From: Chiayiivirga sp.
GTDB lineage: Bacteria; Pseudomonadota; Gammaproteobacteria; Xanthomonadales; Xanthomonadaceae
NCBI GenBank assembly: GCA_022647565.1
Contig: JALCLA010000001.1
Span: 992,001 to 1,056,000 of the forward strand
Direction: 5' to 3'
Length of the DNA stretch: 64,000 bases
Positions within the stretch are counted from its first letter, which is position 1, and each line of letters opens with the position of its first letter. Below the pieces are notes generated by a model. The model was not told the DNA's origin. It saw only the letters and a list, made by a program, of their open reading frames with translations, and did no database searches. This document shows, one piece after another, positions 39,203-47,286 of the stretch. The position numbers were made by a program, and so were the translations under genes.

Positions 39203-39637
39203 TGGCCTGCAACGGACAAGCCGGAAGTAGCTCGCTCGGCCGGGTTGCGCGGAACCTGCGCCTCATTCGGCCCGTAGCTTCGGCGACGGGCCTCGCTCCG
39301 GCACGGCGTCCCGCACGCCCATTCCGTCGCGATCCCGCTTCCGCTTCATCCGTTTCAGGCCATCCGGTTATCGAGACTCGCGCGATTGACTGACAGCCTG
39401 CGCCCTTCGACTTCGCGCCCTGGGCGCTACGCTAAGGGTGAGCGGGGTTCTCGAATGCCGCTCATCCTGGGCGTAGGCCGCGAAGAGGTCGAAGTCGAAG
39501 GACGCCCAGTCTCTCGTCGACTATTTGCGCAACGCTAGGAAGAAACTCAGACATCCGTTTCATCCCTCGCGGGTCGGGAGGTCACGGTGAAGAACTCAAC
39601 AGTCCCTGCTCCGATCACGAACCTTCGAACACAACGC
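39203..39637. other. 435-bp gap inside the gsp operon
   Basis: No gene was recognised between gspM and gspN. The gap holds the palindromic repeat listed at 39403-39508 and a short GC-rich leader. Operons of this type usually have gspM and gspN adjacent, so the gap looks like a repeat insertion. Confidence 0.5.
39403..39508. repeat. Long imperfect palindrome (REP/MITE-like)
   Basis: CCTTCGACTTCGCG at the left pairs with CGCGAAGAGGTCGAAGTCGAAGG at the right. The inner arms GCGCTACGCTAAGGGTGAGCGG and CCGCTCATCCTGGGCGTAGG also pair imperfectly. The whole folds into a hairpin of roughly 105 bp. It resembles intergenic repeats of Lysobacterales genomes, but only one copy was seen here. Confidence 0.6.
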
Positions 39638-40402
39638 ATGAAACTCCTGTTCAAACTGGTCGCCTTCCTCGTCGTCCTGCTGCTGATCGCGGTCGGCATC
39701 CTCGCCTTCCTGCCGGCGCGCATCGCCACCGATTTCGTCGGCAATCGCATCGGACCGGTGCAGCTGGGAGAAGTCGAGGGCACGCTCTGGCGTGGCCAGG
39801 CCAATCCGGTGTCGATCAACGACCAGCCGATCGGCGCGATGAGCTGGACCCTGAGTCCGCTCTCGCTGCTGGGCGCGCGCATCGATGCGAATGTGTCGCT
39901 GCGCGGCGATACCTACAACGGCGACAGCGCAATCAGCGTGCGGCGGGATCGCAGCGTGCGCGTGCGCGACCTGCGCGTGACCTTGCCGGCGCAGCGCCTG
40001 CAGCCTGCGCTGGACATCCCGGCGCTGGTGCTGCGCGGCGAAGTCGAGATCTCGATTGCGCAAGCCGAACTGCACGGCGGCTTTCCCAGCGCCGTGCAAG
40101 GCCGTGCGACCTGGAAGAACGCGGCGGTGGCCGGCTCGGCTGAAGCCCAGCTCGGTGAGCTCATCACCGATTTTGCCAGCACGCCCGATGGCGGCATTGC
40201 CGGCAGCGTGAAGGATGGCGGCGGGCCACTGCAGGCCGAGGGCAGCTACGACGCCAACCTGCTGGGCTACCGTGCCGACGTCAGCCTGCGTGCGCGCGAC
40301 GGCAATCCGCAGGTGATCGAGGCCTTGCAGTACATCGGCCAGCCGCAAGCCGATGGCAGTGCCAAGCTCGAGATCCGCGGCAAACTGCTCGGCGGTTTCT
40401 GA
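39638..40402 (+). CDS. gspN: Type II secretion protein GspN
   Basis: The 254-residue protein has one N-terminal membrane helix (KLLFKLVAFLVVLLLIAVGI) and a periplasmic domain with VGNRIGPVQLGEVEGTLWRG and SWTLSPLSLLGARIDANV, matching GspN. An upstream GTG at 39587 would add 17 residues that lack similarity. Its stop overlaps the next ATG. Confidence 0.9.
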   Translation: MKLLFKLVAFLVVLLLIAVGILAFLPARIATDFVGNRIGPVQLGEVEGTLWRGQANPVSINDQPIGAMSWTLSPLSLLGARIDANVSLRGDTYNGDSAISVRRDRSVRVRDLRVTLPAQRLQPALDIPALVLRGEVEISIAQAELHGGFPSAVQGRATWKNAAVAGSAEAQLGELITDFASTPDGGIAGSVKDGGGPLQAEGSYDANLLGYRADVSLRARDGNPQVIEALQYIGQPQADGSAKLEIRGKLLGGF

Positions 40403-41196
40403 TGGCCAATCCCGCGCTCGAACCGGCCTTCCTCGATGCGGCGCTGGGTGTCGCGCGCAACGCCGCGTCCGCGGCGGCGCAGGTGATCCGGCGTTTCTAC
40501 CGCGGCCAGTTCGAAACCCGCAGCAAGGATGACGCCAGTCCGGTCACGCAGGCCGACGTGGAGTCGGAGAGCGCGATCCGCGCCGTGCTGCGCGCGGCGT
40601 ATCCGGACCACGCCATCTACGGCGAGGAGCACGGGCGTGATGGTTCGGGCGATTTCCTCTGGCTGGTCGATCCGATCGACGGCACCAAGAGTTTCGTGCG
40701 CGGCTATCCGATGTTTTCCACCCAGATCGCGCTGATGCACCGCGGCGAGCTGGTGCTGGGCGTGTCCTGTGCCTCGGAGTTCGGCGAGACGGCGTGGGCG
40801 CGGCGCGGCGGCGGTGCCTGGCTCGACGGCGAACCGCTGCGCATCGCGGATACGACGCGCATCGAGGCGGCATCGCTGTCCACCGGCAACCTCAAGTCGC
40901 TGGCGCGCGGCCCACGCTGGAATGCCCTGGGCGAACTGCTTACCCAGGTCAACCGCGGTCGCGGCTACGGCGACTTCTACCACTACCACCTGCTCGCGCG
41001 CGGCAGCCTGGACGCGGTGCTCGAGTCGGACGTGAACATCCTCGATATCGCCGCGCTCGCGGTGATCGTGCGCGAAGCCGGCGGCGTGTTCACCGATCTC
41101 GATGGTTGTGAGCTGGACCTGGAAACGCGCAGCGTGCTCGCTGCAACGCCGGCCTTGCACAGCAACCTCCTTGCGCGTTTTGCCGGGTGGCATTGA
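40402..41196 (+). CDS. Inositol monophosphatase-family enzyme, probably histidinol-phosphatase
   Basis: The 264-residue Mg-dependent phosphatase has the metal sites Glu75 in IYGEEHG and Asp90/Asp93 in LVDPIDGTKSF, and NILDIAALAVIVREAGG near the C-terminus. YPMFSTQIALMHRGELVLGV is closest to HisN-type histidinol-phosphatases. This enzyme would act in histidine synthesis, but no other his gene is adjacent, so the substrate is an inference. nudE and cysQ, also phosphate-ester hydrolases, follow. Confidence 0.85.
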   Translation: MANPALEPAFLDAALGVARNAASAAAQVIRRFYRGQFETRSKDDASPVTQADVESESAIRAVLRAAYPDHAIYGEEHGRDGSGDFLWLVDPIDGTKSFVRGYPMFSTQIALMHRGELVLGVSCASEFGETAWARRGGGAWLDGEPLRIADTTRIEAASLSTGNLKSLARGPRWNALGELLTQVNRGRGYGDFYHYHLLARGSLDAVLESDVNILDIAALAVIVREAGGVFTDLDGCELDLETRSVLAATPALHSNLLARFAGWH

Positions 41197-41747
41197 TGCC
41201 GAAGCTTCCCACCATCCTCGCCACGCACGACCTCGATTTCGGAGGCCGCTTTCATGTCGAGCAGCTTGACCTGGAGTTCTCCAACGGCGAGCGACGCAAG
41301 TACGAGCGCATGAAGTCGCGCGGACGCGGCGCGGTGATCGTGGCGCCGATGCTCGATGCCGACACCATCGTCCTGGTGCGCGAGTACGTCTGCGGCCTGC
41401 ATCGGTATGAACTGGGCCTGGTGAAGGGCCGCATCGATGCCGGGGAAACACCGGAAGAAGCCGCCGAACGCGAACTGAAGGAAGAAGCCGGCTACGGTGC
41501 GCGCAAGCTCACCGTGCTGCGTTCGCTCTCGCTCGCGCCCACCTACATGAGCCACCAGACCTGGTTGGTGCTGGCGCAGGAACTGTATCCGGAGCGCCTG
41601 CCCGGCGACGAACCCGAGGAACTGGAAGTGGTGCCGTGGAAGCTCGACGCGCTGCATGAACTGATGCTGCGCGACGACTGTTCCGAAGGCCGTTCGCTGG
41701 CCGCGCTGTTCATTGCACGCGAATACTTGAAACAGGATCGGCGATGA
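41196..41747 (+). CDS. nudE: ADP compounds hydrolase NudE
   Basis: The 183-residue Nudix hydrolase has the box GRIDAGETPEEAAERELKEE followed by AGYGARK. HRYELGLVKGRID and SLAPTYMSHQTWLVLAQELY fit NudE, which hydrolyses ADP-ribose, NADH and Ap3A. The ATG overlaps the previous stop (TGATG); a GTG at 41187 is an alternative start. Confidence 0.94.
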   Translation: MPKLPTILATHDLDFGGRFHVEQLDLEFSNGERRKYERMKSRGRGAVIVAPMLDADTIVLVREYVCGLHRYELGLVKGRIDAGETPEEAAERELKEEAGYGARKLTVLRSLSLAPTYMSHQTWLVLAQELYPERLPGDEPEELEVVPWKLDALHELMLRDDCSEGRSLAALFIAREYLKQDRR

Positions 41748-41851
41748 GCAGCCAGCGCTCCGCACCCGACAGCAGATTGCTTCCACAACCCCGCCCGATT
41801 GCTGCGCAAACGGGCCGCGCCTCGACCCAAGGGGCGAGGACGCCGAAATGA
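41744..41851 (+). CDS. Possible 35-residue coupled peptide
   Basis: An ATG overlapping the nudE TGA (ATGA) opens a 35-codon frame that ends in a TGA overlapping the cysQ ATG, again as ATGA. The peptide MSSQRSAPDSRLLPQPRPIA and its remainder show no known family. Both junctions have the geometry of translational coupling, which is rare by chance. It could be a real micropeptide or only a reinitiation bridge for ribosomes. Confidence 0.35.
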   Translation: MSSQRSAPDSRLLPQPRPIAAQTGRASTQGARTPK

Positions 41852-42651
41852 CGCCGCGTGAACACTGGCGCGAACGCTGCATCACACTCGCGCGCGAGGC
41901 GGGCGAGGCCATCATGCGGGTCTACGCGCAGGATTTCCCGGTCGAGCTGAAGGACGACAACTCGCCGCTGACGGCGGCCGATCTGGCCTCGCACCGCATC
42001 ATCGCCGACGGTTTGGCGGCACTCGCGCCGCAGGTTCCGGTGATTTCCGAAGAGGCCGCCGGTATTCCCTGGGCCACGCGCCAGGCCTGGACGCGGCTGT
42101 GGCTGGTCGATCCGCTCGACGGCACGCGCGAGTTCATCAAGAAGAATGGCGAGTTCACGGTCAACATCGCCCTGATCGAAGATGGCGCGCCGGTGCTGGG
42201 CGTGGTGTATGCGCCGGCGCTCGATTACCTCGTGCACGCCGAGCGCGGCGTCGGTGCCTTCCTGCGCGAAGCGGGGCGCGACATCGCGATGGGGAGCACG
42301 CGCCCGGCCGCCGTGCCGCTGCGGGTGGCGGCCAGTCGCTCGCACCTGGATGCGCGCACCCAGGCCTTGCTGGAGCGCGTCGGCGCGCATGAGCGACTGG
42401 GCCTCGGATCCTCACTGAAGTTCTGCCGCATCGCCGAAGGTCGCGTCGATTTCTATCCGCGCTTCGGTCCGACCTCGGAATGGGATACCGCTGCCGGGCA
42501 GTGCGTGCTGGAGGCCGCCGGCGGCGCCGTGCTGCGCACCGATGGCCACGCGCTCGACTACAACCGCAAGGAGTCCATCCTCAACCCGGACTTCCTCGCG
42601 CTGGGCGACGCCGACCTGCCGTGGCGCGAGTGGCTGGACGCGAAGGCGTGA
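41848..42651 (+). CDS. cysQ: 3'(2'),5'-bisphosphate nucleotidase CysQ
   Basis: The 267-residue inositol monophosphatase-family enzyme removes PAP formed in sulfate assimilation. It has DDNSPLTAADLASH, the metal motif WLVDPLDGTREFIKKNGEFT, and the C-terminal GPTSEWDTAAGQCVLEAAGG, characteristic of CysQ. The gene order nudE-cysQ is common in gammaproteobacteria. Its stop overlaps the GTG start of mazG. Confidence 0.96.
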   Translation: MTPREHWRERCITLAREAGEAIMRVYAQDFPVELKDDNSPLTAADLASHRIIADGLAALAPQVPVISEEAAGIPWATRQAWTRLWLVDPLDGTREFIKKNGEFTVNIALIEDGAPVLGVVYAPALDYLVHAERGVGAFLREAGRDIAMGSTRPAAVPLRVAASRSHLDARTQALLERVGAHERLGLGSSLKFCRIAEGRVDFYPRFGPTSEWDTAAGQCVLEAAGGAVLRTDGHALDYNRKESILNPDFLALGDADLPWREWLDAKA

Positions 42652-43499
42652 GCGGCTCCTCGCGCATCGACGAGCTGCTGCGCATCATGGCGCGCCTGCG
42701 CGATCCGCAGGGCGGCTGTCCCTGGGATGTGCAGCAGGATTTCGCCAGCATCGCGCCCTACACCATCGAGGAAGCCTACGAAGTCGCCGATGCGATCGAC
42801 CGTGGCGACCTGGCCGAACTCAAGGACGAGCTGGGTGACCTGCTGCTGCAGGTGGTGTTCCACGCGCAGATGGCGAAGGAGTCAGGTCATTTCGACTTCG
42901 ATGATGTGGCGGCGTCGATCTGCGACAAGATGATCCGGCGCCACCCGCACGTGTTCCCGGATCCGATCACGGGGGCGCTGGCCAGCGTCGAGGATGCCGA
43001 CGCGCAGACCGCGGCCTGGGAGGCGCAGAAGAAGCGCGAGCGCGAGGCCCGGGACGATGACCGCAGCGCGCTCGCCGGCATCGCGCGTGGTCTGCCCGAA
43101 TGGCAGCGCGCCGCCAAGCTGCAGAAGCGTGCCGCCATGCTCGGCTTCGACTGGCCCGGCCCCGACCCCGTGATCGCCAAGCTGCACGAAGAAATCGAGG
43201 AAGTCCGCGTCGAGTTTGTTGCACTCGCGGCCGAGGGCGACAGCGGTGCTGTGCGCGATCGGCTCGAAGACGAAATCGGCGACGTGCTGTTCGTCTGCGT
43301 CAACCTCGCGCGCCACGCCAAGGTCGATTTCGGCGCGGCCCTGCGCCGCGCCAACCACAAGTTCGAGCGGCGCTTCCGGCGCATGGAGCAACTCGCGGCG
43401 GGCGAGGGCGTCGATCTCGCCACCCAGCCCTTGCAGGCACAGGACGCGTACTGGGATCGGGCCAAGGCGGAAGAGAAGTCGGCTTCGAGCTCGCGCTAG
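42648..43499 (+). CDS. mazG: Nucleoside triphosphate pyrophosphohydrolase MazG
   Basis: The 283-residue enzyme has two MazG repeats. The first shows CPWDVQQDFASIAPYTIEEA and ELKDELGDLLLQVVFHAQMA; the second shows KLHEEIEEVRVEF and EDEIGDVLFVCVNLARHAKV. EExxE/ExxD residues bind Mg. It hydrolyses NTPs to NMP and may act in starvation or mutation avoidance. The GTG overlaps the cysQ stop. Confidence 0.95.
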   Translation: MSGSSRIDELLRIMARLRDPQGGCPWDVQQDFASIAPYTIEEAYEVADAIDRGDLAELKDELGDLLLQVVFHAQMAKESGHFDFDDVAASICDKMIRRHPHVFPDPITGALASVEDADAQTAAWEAQKKREREARDDDRSALAGIARGLPEWQRAAKLQKRAAMLGFDWPGPDPVIAKLHEEIEEVRVEFVALAAEGDSGAVRDRLEDEIGDVLFVCVNLARHAKVDFGAALRRANHKFERRFRRMEQLAAGEGVDLATQPLQAQDAYWDRAKAEEKSASSSR

Positions 43500-43621
43500 G
43501 GGACCTGCGTGCCGAGTCGCTTGGTGCCGCCGATTTGACCAGGCCGGGGCACGGTTCCCCGCCGTCCGTCACCTGCGTCGGCCAGCGCAGTCTGTCCCAT
43601 CAGGCAAGGCACTGGTGCAGG

Positions 43622-43898
43622 TCAGAGGTCGCCAATGGCGACTTCCGTGGTCCTGACCGTGGCTACCCACCGGATGTTGTCGCCCGAGGCACCGGCATTG
43701 CCGGTGATGATGATCGCGTCGGTGGCGTCGCTTGCGCTGACGCTGGCTGACCAGGCCGTGTCGTTCTCCCCTTCGGCACCCACGGCAATGGCCCCGATGA
43801 GTGCGGTCGCGCCGGCCACGTTCCGCGCCGCGCCTTCAAAAGTGTAGAACGCCGATTCGCCGTTGACGGTGTTGCGCGCGATGATCTGTACATCGAAC
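43622..43898 (-). pseudogene. 3' part of a secreted gene split by the transposon
   Basis: This minus-strand fragment encodes FDVQIIARNTVNGESAFYTF and the rest of the C-terminus of the protein that begins at 52523. Joining 52523-51496 to 43898-43622, with the target duplication counted once, gives one uninterrupted frame of 435 codons. Its 5' part is listed at 51496-52523. It looks like the tail of a surface or secreted protein with an Ala/Asp-rich beta domain. The frame has no other defect, so the split looks recent. Confidence 0.85.
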
Positions 43899-43905
43899 GC
43901 GATAC

Positions 43906-44057
43906 TGCAAACCGCCAGCCAGTTGACCACCTTCGCCAACGAAACTGACCAGCGTCGCCAACGAAACTGACCAGTGTCGCCACGTCGCTGACCAACTTCG
44001 CCAGCAAGCTGCCCACGTCCGGCAACTCGCTGACCAGCATCGGCAGCTTACTGACCA
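43906..44057. repeat. Left transposon end with iterated TGACCA boxes
   Basis: TGACCA boxes start at 43924, 43946, 43968, 43989, 44031 and 44052, and a variant TGCCCA starts at 44010. The spacing is 21-22 bp, two helical turns. The first box lies 18 bp from the tip. These are probably transposase binding sites; the last ones extend into the istB 3' end. Confidence 0.75.
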
Positions 44058-44788
44058 CTCCGGCTTCGAACCCGACGCATCGACTCGCCTTTCAAGTCCA
44101 GCTTGACGCTGCTGTGGACGAGCCGGTCCAGGATCGCATCGGCAAGCGCCGGATCGTTGATATAGCTGTGCCAGTCTTTGACCGGCATCTGCCCGAGGAT
44201 GATCGTAGCGCCCGCGCCGACCCGGTCATCCAGCAGTTCGAGCAGGTCCGAACGGCCTCGGTTCGACAAGGCCGTCAGCCCAAAATCGTCGAGGATGAGC
44301 AACTGCGCCTTGGCGATCTGGTGGCGCTGGCGTGCGATCGTCCCGTCTTCGTGTCCGATCGCCATCTCTTCCAGCAGCCGCGCAGTGCGGCGGTACGCGA
44401 CCGTCAGGCCCTTCCGCGCCGCCTGCACGCCCAGCGCACAGGCGATCCAAGTTTTGCCAGTACCCGTCGCGCCCGTGATCAGCACGTTGCGATGCGCACC
44501 GATCCAAGAGCAGGTCAGCAGGTCTGCTATGAGCGCCTTGTCCAGGCCACGTCCGGAACGATAATCGAGATCTTCCGGCGTCGCGACCACCTTGAGTTTC
44601 GCGTTCTTCAGGATGCGATGGTAGCGCTGCGTGTCGCGCTGCGCGTTCTCGGCATCCACCATCATCTGGACGCGCTGCTCGAACCCTAGGCCGGCAAAGA
44701 CCGTGTCCGTCAACTGGTGCGAAAAGGCTTCGGCCATGCCGGACAGACGTAGGCCGCGGAGTTGCTCGATCGTGTGATTGTGATTCAT
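44048..44788 (-). CDS. istB: IS21-family helper ATPase IstB
   Basis: The 246-residue AAA+ ATPase has Walker A GATGTGKT (106-113), Walker B LLILDDFG and the IstB patterns LDYRSGRGLDKALI and YINDPALADAILDRL. IstB forms oligomers on DNA and activates the IstA transposase, much as MuB does for MuA. It lies 9 bp downstream of istA. The last TGACCA box of the left end falls within its 3' end. Confidence 0.95.
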   Translation of the reverse strand: MNHNHTIEQLRGLRLSGMAEAFSHQLTDTVFAGLGFEQRVQMMVDAENAQRDTQRYHRILKNAKLKVVATPEDLDYRSGRGLDKALIADLLTCSWIGAHRNVLITGATGTGKTWIACALGVQAARKGLTVAYRRTARLLEEMAIGHEDGTIARQRHQIAKAQLLILDDFGLTALSNRGRSDLLELLDDRVGAGATIILGQMPVKDWHSYINDPALADAILDRLVHSSVKLDLKGESMRRVRSRSGQ

Positions 44789-44797
44789 GTGGCTCTC

Positions 44798-46324
44798 CTA
44801 CTCGTAGTTGGCGGCGCCGCGCACGTTATCGTGCGCTGGCGCGATAGGGTCGTTGGCGGCATCGTCTTGCAGCGGCGTGCCTTCGATGCTTCTGGACAAC
44901 ATCGAGCGGACCGACGTGATCGCGGTGGCTTTCATGCGCAGCGCTCGCGCGCAGGCACGATCCAGCCGCTCGCCGCCGAAATCGCGCGCCAAGTGCTTGA
45001 GGCCTCGAAACGCCTGCATCGAGGCTGCGGCCGAGTGCAGTTGCATGTGCTGGCGCATGAAGCCGTCGACGGCGGGACCGACCGTCTCTGCCCAGGCCAC
45101 CAACTCGGCCATCTGTTCCTCGCCGTAGAGTCGATGTGCGGGTGGCTGGTGTTCTTTCCGGGTGAACACGCCATCCACCTCGTACGAGCGTTCGTGCGAT
45201 GCCACGCGCTGATCACGGTGATATGCCTCGATCATCGAGGACGTGACGCGCAGATTGACCTTGCGGCCCACGAGGCTGCTCGGTACGGAGTAGTAGTTCC
45301 GCTCCCAGACGACGTGGTAGTCCTGCGGCACGGTGACGCCGATCTTCCATTCCGCGTACTCGTATTGCTGCACGGGCATGGGTCGCATCGCGGGGCGGTC
45401 GATCTCCTCGAACAGCTCGTTGCGGCTCTTGCCACCGCGCGAGCGCATGGGCTTGTTGTTCAGGCGCTCCAGCAGTTCCGCGACGGCCTGATTCAAGTCG
45501 TGGAGCGAGAAGAACGTACGGTTGCGGAGCCGCGCCAGAATCCACCGTTGTGCCAAGCGGACGCCGTTCTCAACGGCGGCCTTGTCCTTTGGCTTGCGCC
45601 GGCGCGTAGGCAGCACCATCAAGTCGTAGTGGTCCGCGAACGCCTGGTAGGTGGCATTGATGTAATGCCCGTCCTTGCGCGAGATTCTCACCACGGCCGA
45701 CTTGAGGTTGTCCGGCACGACGTGCAGCGGCAGTGCGCCGTAGTACGCCAGTGCGCGAACGTGCGCGTCGACCCAGTCCGGCAACTGCTGCGAGGGTGTG
45801 CAGGTCACATAGGTCTTGCGGCTGGAGCCGAGCACGCCGACCCACATTTCGACGGGAGTCTTCGTCCCCGTTTTCGGGTCAGTGATCGAGGGTCTGGCGC
45901 CTGAGTAGTCAACGAACAGCTCTTCCCCCGGTCGCCGAGCCTGGCGCATTACGACGCCGAGCGAACGCCGGTAGCGGTCGTAGCGGCGACGGAATTCGCG
46001 GTCGGACAGGTGGCCGGCATCGAGACCGCCGGCATATTCTTCGTAGAGCAACGAGATTGTCACGCCAGTGCGGTGCAACTGCTCGTGGATGTGTGACCAG
46101 TCGGGTTCGACGAACTTCTTCTTGAGGCGCTCGCGGCCGTCGTTGAGGCGCGCATCCAGCGCGGCTTCTGTCAGCACGCTGACCTGCTCCCAGGTCAGCC
46201 CTTCTTCCCGCAGGCGATCGCGGTAGCGACCCGCCGTGTTGTGGGACACGTTGCAGCGTTGCCCGACCTCGCGATTGGAGAGATCGGACGTGAGCAGGAG
46301 CCGGCACAGGTTCTTCTGGACCAT
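44798..46324 (-). CDS. istA: IS21-family DDE transposase IstA
   Basis: The 508-residue transposase starts with a helix-turn-helix (LSNREVGQRCNVSHNTAGRY), then an integrase core with Asp139 in FVDYSG, Asp205 in VPDNLK and Glu252 in AAVENGVR, and the C-terminal beta region with ERNYYSVPSSLVGRKV. The DDE triad looks intact. The gene is complete, so the element may still be active. A strong terminator-like hairpin separates it from the Ner-like gene upstream. Confidence 0.95.
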   Translation of the reverse strand: MVQKNLCRLLLTSDLSNREVGQRCNVSHNTAGRYRDRLREEGLTWEQVSVLTEAALDARLNDGRERLKKKFVEPDWSHIHEQLHRTGVTISLLYEEYAGGLDAGHLSDREFRRRYDRYRRSLGVVMRQARRPGEELFVDYSGARPSITDPKTGTKTPVEMWVGVLGSSRKTYVTCTPSQQLPDWVDAHVRALAYYGALPLHVVPDNLKSAVVRISRKDGHYINATYQAFADHYDLMVLPTRRRKPKDKAAVENGVRLAQRWILARLRNRTFFSLHDLNQAVAELLERLNNKPMRSRGGKSRNELFEEIDRPAMRPMPVQQYEYAEWKIGVTVPQDYHVVWERNYYSVPSSLVGRKVNLRVTSSMIEAYHRDQRVASHERSYEVDGVFTRKEHQPPAHRLYGEEQMAELVAWAETVGPAVDGFMRQHMQLHSAAASMQAFRGLKHLARDFGGERLDRACARALRMKATAITSVRSMLSRSIEGTPLQDDAANDPIAPAHDNVRGAANYE

Positions 46325-46461
46325 GTGGAGTTCTCATTCGGGGCGCGGATCGAGCGGGCGCAGCCAACCGTCGCGCAGGCCTGGAATCAGGCCGCGTTCT
46401 TGACAGAGAGCGAGAGGCGAATGAGAATGCCGGTGTCGGGGGCTACTCGACAAGCAATCTC

Positions 46462-46496
46462 AAAAGGCTGGCGTCCGCCACGACGCTGGCCTTTTT
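46462..46496. terminator. Bidirectional hairpin between Ner-like gene and istA
   Basis: AAAAGGCTGGCGTC and GACGCTGGCCTTTT pair over about 14 bp with two wobble pairs, loop CGCCAC, then a T-run. On the minus strand it is flanked by an A/T tract as well, so it could work in both directions. It lies between the Ner-like stop and istA, so istAB may have its own promoter or need read-through. Confidence 0.75.
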
Positions 46497-46519
46497 TGCG
46501 CCCGCAGTGCTTGCTGGGG

Positions 46520-46801
46520 TTAGTGAAGGTCGGTTCCGGGCAACAGACCTCCTTCGTTTCGCACGTGCGCCGGGCTCGCCGTCACCTCGCCCGGAAACCT
46601 GTCCGGCCAGAGCTTTGGTGCCGTCGTCAACAGCTTCTCGGCAATCAGATCCTCGATACGGCGTGACCGCCGCTGTCCCAAGCAGACCGACGTCACCGTC
46701 GTCGGCTGGACCTCGAGTTCGCGTGCAATCTTGGCCAAGGAACTGCCGGCGATGCGCAGCCGCATCTTGATGCGTTCATGGCGTTCCCTTTCGCGGCGCA
46801 A
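46520..46801 (-). CDS. Ner/Nlp-like DNA-binding protein
   Basis: The 93-residue product resembles phage Mu Ner and Nlp-type helix-turn-helix proteins: RLRIAGSSLAKIARELEVQP, TTVTSVCLGQRRSRR, and the typical ending IAEKLLTTAPKLWPDRF. Mu Ner is a repressor of early transcription. The start chosen is TTG with an AAGAGG ribosome binding site; an internal ATG at 46765 would truncate the domain. It is divergent from the XRE gene with 44 bp between starts and upstream of istA-istB, so it probably controls transposition. Confidence 0.7.
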   Translation of the reverse strand: MRRERERHERIKMRLRIAGSSLAKIARELEVQPTTVTSVCLGQRRSRRIEDLIAEKLLTTAPKLWPDRFPGEVTASPAHVRNEGGLLPGTDLH

Positions 46802-46845
46802 GACGCTAACCTCTTAGGTAATGGTGAGACTCAGTATAGGCAGTA
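46802..46845. promoter_or_regulatory. Divergent operator region between Ner-like and XRE genes
   Basis: The 44-bp gap contains ACCTCTTAGGT (46809-46819), with inverted ACCT/AGGT arms, and a TATAGG element next to the XRE gene. Both divergent regulators could bind here, as in the Mu c/ner switch. This is an inference from layout. Confidence 0.4.
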
Positions 46846-47286
46846 ATGAGTAAGGTCGCAAGTGACGAAGACAACGCGGCGTTCGGGCGTCGACTCATGG
46901 CCGTGCGCGCCACGACCGGCCTGAGCCAGTTGGCGTTTGCCGAGACTCTGGGGTTGTCGCTGAGGGCGTATGCGAATTACGAACGTGGGGAGCGAGAAGC
47001 GCCCGTGGCGCTCTTTCGTGCCCTGTTCGAGCAGTTCGGCATCGATCCCATCTGGATGCTGTCGGGCGCGGACGACACGCCGAAAAAGGCTGCGGCACGC
47101 GCCATGGATTTCGCGCTCGTTGAGCGAATCACGCGCCAGATCGATGCCCGGCTGACCGAGTTGCGCAAGAAGATGAAGCCGGAGCAGCGGGCGCGTCTGT
47201 TGCGTGCGATCTATACGCTCAGCCTTGCTCGGGGCGCCGTCGAGGATAGTGAGCTGGACCAGGTGATTTCGGCGGCGACTCGATGA
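46846..47286 (+). CDS. XRE-family transcriptional regulator
   Basis: The 146-residue protein has an N-terminal Cro/C1 helix-turn-helix (LMAVRATTGLSQLAFAETLG, then LSLRAYANYERGEREAPVAL) and a C-terminal helical part (DFALVERITRQIDARLTELR). It looks like a phage-type repressor and is divergent from the Ner-like gene. Its stop overlaps the start of the next gene (ATGA). In the element it could play the part of Mu c, but its targets are unknown. Confidence 0.85.
   Translation: MSKVASDEDNAAFGRRLMAVRATTGLSQLAFAETLGLSLRAYANYERGEREAPVALFRALFEQFGIDPIWMLSGADDTPKKAAARAMDFALVERITRQIDARLTELRKKMKPEQRARLLRAIYTLSLARGAVEDSELDQVISAATR

Noticed and set aside
46325..46520. Possible right end of a plain IS21 just upstream of istA
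   Set aside because: No TGGTCA box or tip-like sequence occurs there. The matching end with the target duplication is at 51495.
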